DNA from: Pseudomonadota bacterium
GTDB taxonomy: Bacteria > Pseudomonadota > Alphaproteobacteria > Rhizobiales > Xanthobacteraceae
Assembly (NCBI GenBank): GCA_023390695.1
Contig: JAEWCJ010000271.1
Location: 1 to 8,415 of the forward strand
Direction: 5' to 3'
Length of the DNA stretch: 8,415 nucleotides
Positions 1-5,095 of the stretch are shown here, one piece after another. A model generated the notes under the pieces. That model saw only the letters and a list, made by a program, of their open reading frames with translations, was not told where the DNA came from and searched no databases. How positions within the stretch are numbered: the first letter of the stretch is position 1; every line of letters begins with the position of its first letter. The translations under genes and the position numbers were made by a program.

Positions 1-279
1 GCCAAGAAGAAGGCGACGAAGCCGGCGACGGCCGCGGCCACCTGCGTGGCACCGAAATATACCACCACCGCCTGCGCCAATAATTTCTGCCGGATGGCTT
101 GGTGCGGGCTGGACGGGAAATGGTATCCGTCCCTGTTGGCGTGCTGGCAACCGGGCTGCCCTAAGGCCTGATCCGGCTCAGACGGCGCCCGTCGCTTGAA
201 AATCCGGTTCCCGCTCTGGTGCGGGAGCTGGATCTTATTGTTTCATTGCCGTTTCTCGCCGTTGAATCGACGCCTTGCG
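1..279. other. Left-edge region without a confident gene
   Basis: No gene can be called with confidence here. On the - strand one frame is open from a stop at 243-245 to the window edge. It has no ATG; possible starts are TTG at 78-80 and GTG at 66-68 or 63-65. From there it would encode a strongly hydrophobic stretch (VVVYFGATQVAAAVAGFVAF), which could be the first membrane helix of a protein running out of the window and divergent from rpmJ. On the + strand a frame is open from base 1 to a TGA at 169-171, with a Lys/Ala-rich start and a Cys/Trp-rich end that resembles no family I know. A small perfect hairpin (TCCCGC 209-214, GCGGGA 221-226) has no T-tract and is not a convincing terminator. 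Confidence 0.3.
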
Positions 280-308
280 TTGACTTCCGGCGTCTTGCCC
301 CCTAGTTT
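280..308 (+). promoter_or_regulatory. Candidate sigma70-type promoter for rpmJ
   Basis: TTGACT at 280-285 (five of six bases of the -35 consensus) is followed after 17 bases by TAGTTT at 303-308 as a -10 box. Transcription would begin near 315 and leave a leader of about 45 bases before the rpmJ start. Spacing and position fit a housekeeping promoter, but the -10 match is only moderate. Confidence 0.45.
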
Positions 309-359
309 CCGCGCAAATTTTCGATCCTGTGCCGCCCCGGGCGGCGTCCCGAGGTTGCC

Positions 360-485
360 ATGAAAGTCCGTAACTCTTTGAAATCTCTGCGTTCTCGCCA
401 CCGGGACAACCGTCTCGTGCGGCGCAAGGGCCGGATCTTCGTGATCAACAAGACCCAGAAGCGCTTCAAGGCGCGCCAGGGCTGA
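360..485 (+). CDS. rpmJ: 50S ribosomal protein L36 (bL36)
   Basis: This 41-residue, strongly basic protein starts [20 protein letters not shown] and ends [10 protein letters not shown]. That is the L36 form common in alphaproteobacteria and in the second (YkgO-type) copies of enterobacteria, which lacks the zinc-binding Cys/His set of the classical L36. It belongs to the large ribosomal subunit and helps fold 23S rRNA. The ATG at 360 has a GAGG Shine-Dalgarno core at 351-354, five bases upstream. A consensus-like promoter lies just before it. It is a stand-alone ribosomal gene, not part of the spc operon, followed in the same direction by the TPR gene. Identification is secure from sequence and length. 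Confidence 0.96.
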   Translation: MKVRNSLKSLRSRHRDNRLVRRKGRIFVINKTQKRFKARQG

Positions 486-505
486 GCCCTTTCGCGGGTT
501 TGCCG

Positions 506-521
506 GCTCCCGTCGCGGAGC
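506..521 (+). promoter_or_regulatory. Small hairpin covering a Shine-Dalgarno-like GGAG
   Basis: GCTCC at 506-510 pairs perfectly with GGAGC at 517-521 around a six-base loop, just after rpmJ. The GGAG is also the only good ribosome-binding core for an ATG at 526. The stem could hide that site or help end the rpmJ transcript (a short TTTG follows). With five base pairs, neither role is certain. Confidence 0.25.
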
Positions 522-573
522 TTTGATGACCTCCCGTCTTGCCGTCGTGGTGTGTGGGTCTAGACTGGCCCAC

Positions 574-1191
574 ATGGCATGGCGATTCCGCGTTTCAGCT
601 CTGGTGGCGCTTGGCGCCGCCTGTCTTTGCATGGCCGCTCCGGCTCTCGCCCAGCAGGGCGGCTTCGTCGACACGCCCGACAAGGTGCCGCGGCTGTCGC
701 GCGCCGATCGGCTGAACAATCTCGATTTCCTGTTCGGCGCGCTCAAGGCTGCGCCGGACGCGACGGCAGCCAAGGCGATCGAGGACCGCATCTGGGCGGT
801 CTGGATCGTGTCGCCGAGCGACACCGCCAATCTGTTGATGACCCGCGTCAAAACCGCGGTTGAAACAAAGGATCTCGCTCTGGCGGTGCAGTTGCTGGAT
901 GCGATCATCGCCATCAGGCCGGATTATGTGGAGGCTTGGAACCGGCGGGCGACGATCAATTACATGCGCAAGGATTTCGAGCGCTCGCTTGCCGACATCC
1001 GTCAGATCCTGGCGCGTGAGCCGCGGCACTTTGGTGCTCTGGCGGGGCTGGGACTGATCATGCAGGAACTTGGCGACGACAAGCGCGCGCTGGAAATCTA
1101 CCGTCGCGCGCTGGCGGTGCATCCGCATCTGCCGCGCATTCCCGATCTCATCAAATCATTGACCGAGAAGGTGGAAGGCCGCGACATCTGA
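574..1191 (+). CDS. Exported tetratricopeptide-repeat protein
   Basis: A 205-residue protein with a clear Sec signal peptide: basic start MAWRFR, hydrophobic core about 7-23, likely cleavage after ALA at 24-26. The mature part is helical, with tetratricopeptide-like repeats at about 84-117, 118-151 and 152-185. The last two show typical spacing (AWNRRATINYMRKDFERSLA; ALAGLGLIMQELGDDKRALE). TPRs are protein-binding scaffolds, so a periplasmic adaptor role is likely but the partner is unknown. I chose the ATG at 574 because it gives a normal signal peptide. An in-frame ATG at 526 has a GGAG core five bases upstream and would add 16 residues containing rare codons (TGT, TCT, AGA). It follows rpmJ on the same strand and may be cotranscribed. 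It ends just before a large inverted repeat. Confidence 0.82.
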   Translation: MAWRFRVSALVALGAACLCMAAPALAQQGGFVDTPDKVPRLSRADRLNNLDFLFGALKAAPDATAAKAIEDRIWAVWIVSPSDTANLLMTRVKTAVETKDLALAVQLLDAIIAIRPDYVEAWNRRATINYMRKDFERSLADIRQILAREPRHFGALAGLGLIMQELGDDKRALEIYRRALAVHPHLPRIPDLIKSLTEKVEGRDI

Positions 1192-1194
1192 GGA

Positions 1195-1265
1195 GTTGCC
1201 GCCATCCCCGGAGTGAGGCGAAGAACATCCGGGGATGGGGCGTCGGCAACGCAAGCGATGCCGAC
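1195..1265. repeat. Nested REP-like inverted repeat between convergent genes
   Basis: An 11-base perfect inverted repeat (CCATCCCCGGA 1202-1212, TCCGGGGATGG 1228-1238, 15-base loop) is enclosed by a 7-base one (GTTGCCG 1195-1201, CGGCAAC 1244-1250). The right outer arm also overlaps a rival stem (GTCGGCA 1242-1248, TGCCGAC 1259-1265). It lies between the convergent TPR and monooxygenase genes. The GAGGCGAAG loop flanked by a CCCCGGA/TCCGGGG stem resembles the REP-like intergenic palindromes scattered through Bradyrhizobium-type genomes. With no T-tract on either side it is not a classical intrinsic terminator, though it could block or stabilise 3' ends from both directions. Confidence 0.7.
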
Positions 1266-1275
1266 TCGACTGGCC

Positions 1276-2364
1276 TTATTTCGCCCGCAGCCCCATGCGT
1301 TCCAGCCGCGGCAGAACTTCGTCGCAGAAGAACGGAAGTTCGTCGTTGTAATTGATGAACGACAGGCCGACGCCACGCAGTCCGGCCTTGCTCAGATTGG
1401 CGAGATCCTCCGCCACCTGATCCGGATCGCCAATGAGCGGCAGGCCGCCCATGCCGTTGGCCTGGTGTTTGCGGCGCTGCTCGAATTCCGCGTCACCGAC
1501 CGACTCGCGGGTGATCTTGCGCTTGGCCAGGATCGCATCCACTGCCGACCAATCGGCATTGTCGATGATGCAGTGGCGATAATAATCCTCCGCCTCGGCT
1601 TTGGTCTTGCGGCAGGTCACGACGCCAACGGTGTAGACGTCGATGTCGCGCTCATATTGCCTGGCTTCGGTCTTCACCTCTTCGACATGCGTGCTGAGCG
1701 CGTCGAGCGAATCTTTCTGCGCGCTGGTGAAGAAGGCATCGCAATTGCGCAGTGCGAAGGCGCGTCCGACCGGGGAGGCGCCGGCATTCATCAGCATCGG
1801 ACGCGAGCCGCCATACGGCTTCGGCTTGGAGCGCACCGCGGACAGCTTGATATATTTGCCGTCGAAGGCGAAATCCTCGGCGTCCGACCACATCGTCTTG
1901 ATGGCGTCGACCCATTCCTGGCCGTATTCGTAGCGCGCTTCATGGTCGCGCTGCTTGACGCCGAACATGTCGAACTCGTCCTCGTTCCAGCCGACCACGA
2001 CATTCACGCCGAAGCGGCCTTCGCCGATGTGATCGGCGGTAACGAATTCCTTGGCGGCAATGACGGGGTGGAACAGCGGTGCGTGGATGGTGCCGAAGAC
2101 GTTGATTCGCTTGGTCGAGGCGAGCAGGCCGGAAGCCCAGGTGATCGTCTCCAGCGTTGCGCCCTGATAGTCGGTGTCGCCGCCATAGCCCTTCCAGCGC
2201 GCCACGGGCAGCAGAAAATCGATGCCGGCGTCGTCCGACAACTTTGCCAGTTTCAGATTGTCCGCCCAGCCGCCGGACCAGCGCTCGGGCACCATGGTGA
2301 CCGCGCGGCCGGAAGAGCAATTGGCTCCAAACAGGCCGATCTTCAGCTCGTTCTTGTTCTTCAT
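1276..2364 (-). CDS. RutA-like flavin-dependent monooxygenase (luciferase-like family)
   Basis: A 362-residue protein of the bacterial luciferase-like superfamily that uses FMNH2 supplied by a separate reductase. It lines up from end to end with my memory of pyrimidine monooxygenase RutA: KIGLFGANCSSG at the N-terminus, WKGYGGDTDY near 57-66, GRFGVNVVVGWNEDEF at 116-131, then HEARYEYGQEWV and a FAFDGKYI segment. Thr92 and Asn121 match the RutA residues I recall as holding O2 for the flavin-N5-peroxide. SfnG and DszA are relatives, so the bond cut could be C-N, C-S or C-halogen. The frame is open back to 2580, but that extension is unlike the family and would fill the divergent promoter region. 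ATG 2364 (or 2382, six residues more) fits the family start, although neither has a clear Shine-Dalgarno. The FMN reductase two genes away across the divergent region is its probable partner. Confidence 0.88.
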   Translation of the reverse strand: MKNKNELKIGLFGANCSSGRAVTMVPERWSGGWADNLKLAKLSDDAGIDFLLPVARWKGYGGDTDYQGATLETITWASGLLASTKRINVFGTIHAPLFHPVIAAKEFVTADHIGEGRFGVNVVVGWNEDEFDMFGVKQRDHEARYEYGQEWVDAIKTMWSDAEDFAFDGKYIKLSAVRSKPKPYGGSRPMLMNAGASPVGRAFALRNCDAFFTSAQKDSLDALSTHVEEVKTEARQYERDIDVYTVGVVTCRKTKAEAEDYYRHCIIDNADWSAVDAILAKRKITRESVGDAEFEQRRKHQANGMGGLPLIGDPDQVAEDLANLSKAGLRGVGLSFINYNDELPFFCDEVLPRLERMGLRAK

Positions 2365-2382
2365 CGCTGTGCGATCGCGCAT

Positions 2383-2622
2383 CGAAAGGGTCGGCGACAA
2401 GGTGGAACTCCATTGTTTTCTGACGGATCCGGACTGATCGCCGGAGGCCGCTGCTGCGGTGACCGCCGGCTGGCGGTCCCTGTTTCCTCCAAATTTTCCA
2501 AGGGTTGCCGGGTTGTCTTGCGCCGGAAAATGTGTGAAAAACTTCCCTATTGGAAACTGGTTGCTTAATAAGAAAAACATAGAACCGGCTATCAGGTCAA
2601 TCGTTCACGGGTGGGACCCCGC
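2383..2622. promoter_or_regulatory. Divergent promoter/operator region
   Basis: This stretch separates the monooxygenase (-) from the IclR regulator (+) and must hold promoters for both. About 2485-2585 is visibly more A/T-rich than its surroundings. A TAATAA at 2566-2571 could be a -10 box for the regulator, but no good -35 stands at the right distance. A short dyad, TGGAACTCCA at 2403-2412, lies just upstream of the monooxygenase start. TTTCCAA (2495-2501) and TTGGAAA (2550-2556) form a widely spaced inverted pair, and GAAAAAC occurs twice (2536-2542, 2572-2578). IclR-family regulators commonly bind such shared regions and control themselves and the divergent gene. Exact sites cannot be fixed by eye. 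Confidence 0.5.
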
Positions 2623-3528
2623 ATGTCGCGCAACAACGCCACGAATGCTGGCGTGCAGTCGATTGAAGTCGGAATGGTGTGGCTGCGCGCATTGGCGGCC
2701 AGCGACGGACCGATGAAGTTGACTGATCTGGCGAACGCGAGCGGCATGTCGACGAGCCGGGCGCATAAATATCTCGCCAGTTTCATCCGCTGCGGCCTTG
2801 TGCGGCAGAGCGGGTCGGCGGGCCGTTACGGCATCGGTCCGCTCGCAGCTGAACTCGGCTTTGCCGCCTTGCGCAATATGGATGTCGCCGAACTTGCACA
2901 GGACGTGCTCGATGGTCTGCGCGATCAGTTGCAGACCGTCACCTCGCTGACAGTGTGGGCCAATCGTGGTCCGACCATCATCCGGCGTTCGGTGCACGAA
3001 CAATCGGTATCGCTGGTGGTGCAGCTTGGCGTGGTCATGCCGATGCTGACCTCTGCCAATGGCCGTGTATTTTCCGCCTATCTCGGGTGCGATGAGACAA
3101 TGGCCCTAATCGAGGCCGAACTGGCCGATCCGGCCGGACGTGCGGCGCGTGCGGGGCTGCGCACGCTGCGCGATGTCGAAGCGCTGACGCAGCAGATCCG
3201 CGCGCAAGGTTTTGCCACCGCGAGTAGCACCATGCATCACGGTATTGTCGGTGCGAGCGCGCCGGTCTTCGATCACACTGGGAAGATTGCCGCTGCGCTG
3301 ACCTTGGTAGGCCTCGATGGCGTCCTGAATCTGAGTGCCGACGGCCAACCGGTCCAGGCCCTGCGCAAGGCCGCCGCTGAATTGTCGGCCCAGATGGGTG
3401 GCCGTGCCGCGGAAAAAGCAACGGAGAATCCAGACAACCGTGTGCCGCCGTCAGACACCCTGGCGGGCGACACCAAGAACAAGCCCCAAAAACGCCGGAC
3501 CGATGCTCGTGCAGGGAGAAAGCCTTGA
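2623..3528 (+). CDS. IclR-family transcriptional regulator
   Basis: A 301-residue regulator. Residues 10-72 form the winged helix-turn-helix (VQSIEVGMVWLRAL, then LTDLANASGMSTSRAHKYLA with the recognition helix, then a GRYGIGP wing). Residues 78-255 form the GAF-like effector domain, with the family's SANGRVFSAYL and GIVGASAPVFDHTGKIAAAL segments. The last 45 residues or so are a hydrophilic Lys/Arg/Asp/Pro tail, longer than is usual for IclR proteins. I take ATG 2623, which has GGGTGGG at 2609-2615 seven bases upstream; a GTG at 2611 in the same frame is the alternative. It stands divergent from the monooxygenase and overlaps the reductase gene, so it is the probable local regulator of this cassette. 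The effector is unknown. Confidence 0.9.
   Translation: MSRNNATNAGVQSIEVGMVWLRALAASDGPMKLTDLANASGMSTSRAHKYLASFIRCGLVRQSGSAGRYGIGPLAAELGFAALRNMDVAELAQDVLDGLRDQLQTVTSLTVWANRGPTIIRRSVHEQSVSLVVQLGVVMPMLTSANGRVFSAYLGCDETMALIEAELADPAGRAARAGLRTLRDVEALTQQIRAQGFATASSTMHHGIVGASAPVFDHTGKIAAALTLVGLDGVLNLSADGQPVQALRKAAAELSAQMGGRAAEKATENPDNRVPPSDTLAGDTKNKPQKRRTDARAGRKP
3513..3519 (+). promoter_or_regulatory. Ribosome-binding site fixing a TTG start
   Basis: AGGGAGA lies five bases before the TTG at 3525-3527. It supports TTG as the true start of the FMN reductase and a TTGA overlap with the regulator's stop. No alternative start near the conserved N-terminus would preserve the flavin-binding loop. Confidence 0.7.
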
Positions 3529-4112
3529 ACCGTACTTTCAATATCGTGGGCTTCAGCGGCAACACGCAGCGCCCGTCAAAGACCCGCCTATTGGTGGAGA
3601 CCGTCATTGCGCGGATTGCCGCGCATCATTCCTCGACGGACATTCACTCCGAGGTTTTCGATCTCACGGACGCGATGCCGGACCTCACGCGGGCGACCGG
3701 CGCCGGTAAACTGCCTGCAAAGCTGGATGTCCTGATCGAGCGCATCGCGAGCGCCGATGCGCTGGTGGTCGGATCGCCGGTCTACAAGGGCTCCTATACC
3801 GGACTGTTCAAGCATTTCTTCGACCTGATCGATCCTTTGCGGCTTGCCGGCTTGCCGGTGGTGCTGACAGCGACGGGCGGCGGCGACCGTCATGCGCTGA
3901 TGGTCGAGCATCAAATGCGTCCGCTATTCGGATTCTTCAGCGCGCACACAATCGCGACTTCCATTTACGCATCCGATTCTGATTTCTCCGAGGGCCGCGT
4001 TCGTTCGGAGGCGCTGGGGAAACGCATCGATGCCGCCGCGCAAGATCTGTCGGTCTGGCTGACGCGTGCTGATCCTGGTGAGGGGCTGCACCGCGCGCTT
4101 CACCGCGCATGA
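3525..4112 (+). CDS. msuE: NAD(P)H-dependent FMN reductase, MsuE family
   Basis: A 195-residue flavodoxin-fold reductase that makes FMNH2 for a partner monooxygenase. Family marks are the phosphate loop SGNTQRPSKT (11-20), the flavin-ring segment ADALVVGSPVYKGSYTGLFK (77-96), TATGGGDRHAL (115-125) and HQMRPLFGFFSAHTIATSIY. These fit MsuE (reductase for methanesulfonate/alkanesulfonate-type monooxygenases) more closely than SsuE. It begins with TTG, overlapping the IclR stop by four bases, so its translation is probably coupled to the regulator. The only luciferase-type oxygenase in view is the divergent RutA-like protein, its likely client. The MsuE name describes the family; the physiological substrate need not be a sulfonate. 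Confidence 0.9.
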   Translation: MNRTFNIVGFSGNTQRPSKTRLLVETVIARIAAHHSSTDIHSEVFDLTDAMPDLTRATGAGKLPAKLDVLIERIASADALVVGSPVYKGSYTGLFKHFFDLIDPLRLAGLPVVLTATGGGDRHALMVEHQMRPLFGFFSAHTIATSIYASDSDFSEGRVRSEALGKRIDAAAQDLSVWLTRADPGEGLHRALHRA

Positions 4113-4157
4113 TCCCATCCCCCCACACGCGCCTCCTGAAAATCGTGAGAGTTTGAC

Positions 4158-4895
4158 ATGGTGACAACAGCAGCGATCGCGCCGCGCTATGGGACCCGGG
4201 CGCGGCTTGGCATGCTGCTTCCCTCCGGCAATGCGGCGGCGGAAGCGCAGTTCAACGCCATGCTTCCGGCTGGCGTCAGTTTGCATACGACACGGCTCAA
4301 GCTGACCGGCAGCAGCGATGAAGAACTGCTGGCCATGACCGAGCGGGTGGATGAGGCGTCATCTTTGCTTGCGGACGCCTGCGTCGATCTGATCCTGTTC
4401 CATTGCACGGCAGTGACGACCTGGAGCGTCGAGATGGACCGGACACTGCCGGCCCGTATCACCGCCGCCACCAACGTGCCTGCAACCGCAACGTCGCGCG
4501 CTTTGCTGGCGGCGTTCAAGGCACTGAACGTCCGCAAGGTCGTGATGGTGACGCCCTATATCGAAGCGACCAACAAGCGCGAGACCGCCTTTTTGGAAGC
4601 GTATCAGATCAATGTACTGAAGGATGTCGGGCTCGGGATTTCGCAAGCCAAGGACATGATTTCGGTCGAGCCGGGTGAGTGGTACCGCCTTGTCCGTGCC
4701 AACGCCCATGCCGAAGCCGACGCGTATTTCATCAGTTGCACCGCGGTGCGTTCGCTCGAAGTTATCGAAGACCTGGAGCGCGATCTGGGACGCCCCGTCG
4801 TGACGAGCAACCAGGTGGCGGTCTGGCATTCGCTGCGCAGCATGGGATTGCAGGATCGGCTGTCCGGGTTCGGCCGGCTATTCGACTTGCCGTAA
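4158..4895 (+). CDS. Maleate cis-trans isomerase / Asp-Glu racemase superfamily enzyme
   Basis: A 245-residue cytoplasmic enzyme of the family that includes maleate isomerase, arylmalonate decarboxylase, and hydantoin and aspartate racemases. Near the N-terminus, GMLLPSGNAAAEAQF (18-32) matches the substrate-binding PSxN..xE segment of maleate isomerases. Two candidate catalytic cysteines stand in the expected places: Cys83 (LFHCTAVTT) and Cys194 (FISCTAVRSLE). The two-Cys layout points to an isomerase or racemase rather than arylmalonate decarboxylase, which has one. VTPYIEATN (131-139) and TSNQVAVWHSL (216-226) are further family signatures. GAGAG at 4147-4151 is a reasonable ribosome-binding site for the ATG at 4158. 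It lies 45 bases after the FMN reductase, probably in one operon. Substrate unknown: a cis-enoic acid or a chiral alpha-substituted acid are the main options. Confidence 0.85.
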   Translation: MVTTAAIAPRYGTRARLGMLLPSGNAAAEAQFNAMLPAGVSLHTTRLKLTGSSDEELLAMTERVDEASSLLADACVDLILFHCTAVTTWSVEMDRTLPARITAATNVPATATSRALLAAFKALNVRKVVMVTPYIEATNKRETAFLEAYQINVLKDVGLGISQAKDMISVEPGEWYRLVRANAHAEADAYFISCTAVRSLEVIEDLERDLGRPVVTSNQVAVWHSLRSMGLQDRLSGFGRLFDLP

Positions 4896-4952
4896 CGCTT
4901 TTGGATTTGCGCAAGGAGGATCATCGCAAGAGACAGGGGAATGAACGCCGCG

Positions 4953-4968
4953 TGCGGGAATTCCCACA
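4953..4968. promoter_or_regulatory. Palindrome, possible regulator site
   Basis: TGCGGGAATTCCCACA contains the perfect 10-base palindrome GGGAATTCCC, flanked by a further TG/CA pair. Its GGAATTCC core resembles GGAACTCC in the divergent region at 2404-2411. Both lie in non-coding gaps of the same cassette, so a shared IclR-type operator is possible. This is inference from two short matches. Confidence 0.25.
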
Positions 4969-5012
4969 ACGAGATCAAGACGTCCGGATGCCGCAAGGAC
5001 ATTCCCGCGCCT

Positions 5013-5041
5013 CCGACCGATTGATGGGCTAGGTCTAATAT
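5013..5041 (+). promoter_or_regulatory. Weak promoter candidate for the solute-binding protein
   Basis: TAATAT at 5036-5041 is a good -10 box. With 17-base spacing the -35 would be CCGACC at 5013-5018, which keeps only the central GAC. It could give the abundant periplasmic protein extra transcription independent of the upstream genes. An activator would probably be needed because the -35 is poor. Confidence 0.25.
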
Positions 5042-5081
5042 CAATTCTTTCCGCGATTGCTGGGAAATCGGGAACGAAACA

Positions 5082-5089
5082 AGGGAGGT
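5082..5089 (+). promoter_or_regulatory. Strong ribosome-binding site of the solute-binding protein
   Basis: AGGGAGGT lies six bases before ATG 5096. It decides the start in favour of 5096 over an in-frame TTG at 5057, and the protein then begins directly with a signal peptide. The near-consensus sequence suggests high expression, as is usual for periplasmic binding proteins. Confidence 0.8.
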
Positions 5090-5095
5090 TATCGT

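Larger units (their letters stand above)
4896..5095 (+). other. Intergenic leader before the solute-binding protein
   Basis: The 200 bases carry several signals but no convincing gene. AAGGAGGA at 4913-4920 looks like a very strong ribosome-binding site, yet no ATG, GTG or TTG follows at a usable distance. A 27-codon frame runs from ATG 4941 to TGA 5022-5024 (peptide starts MNAACGNSHNEIKTSGCRKD); an AGGGGA abuts that ATG too closely to be ideal. A symmetric GGGAATTCCC sits at 4956-4965. No terminator-like hairpin with a T-tract is present, so read-through from the isomerase gene into the binding-protein gene is possible. Confidence 0.4.

Noticed and set aside
1..171. A + strand frame with Lys/Ala-rich then Cys/Trp-rich composition ending at TGA 169-171
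   Set aside because: No start is visible, there is no recognisable family, and the hydrophobic - strand frame competes for the same bases; it is too short to decide.
486..505. Possible rpmJ terminator (AGCCC/GGGTT around TTTCGC)
   Set aside because: The stem is only about five pairs including a G-T and is followed by just TTTG; it is too weak to call as a terminator.
1213..2568. A 451-residue open frame on the + strand opposite the monooxygenase gene
   Set aside because: It lies antisense to a convincing family protein, has low-complexity GC-driven composition and no recognisable motif; long antisense frames are common in GC-rich genomes.
2365..2580. N-terminal extension of the monooxygenase to an ATG at 2580
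   Set aside because: The extra 72 residues have no counterpart in RutA-type proteins and would cover the A/T-rich divergent promoter region next to the IclR gene.
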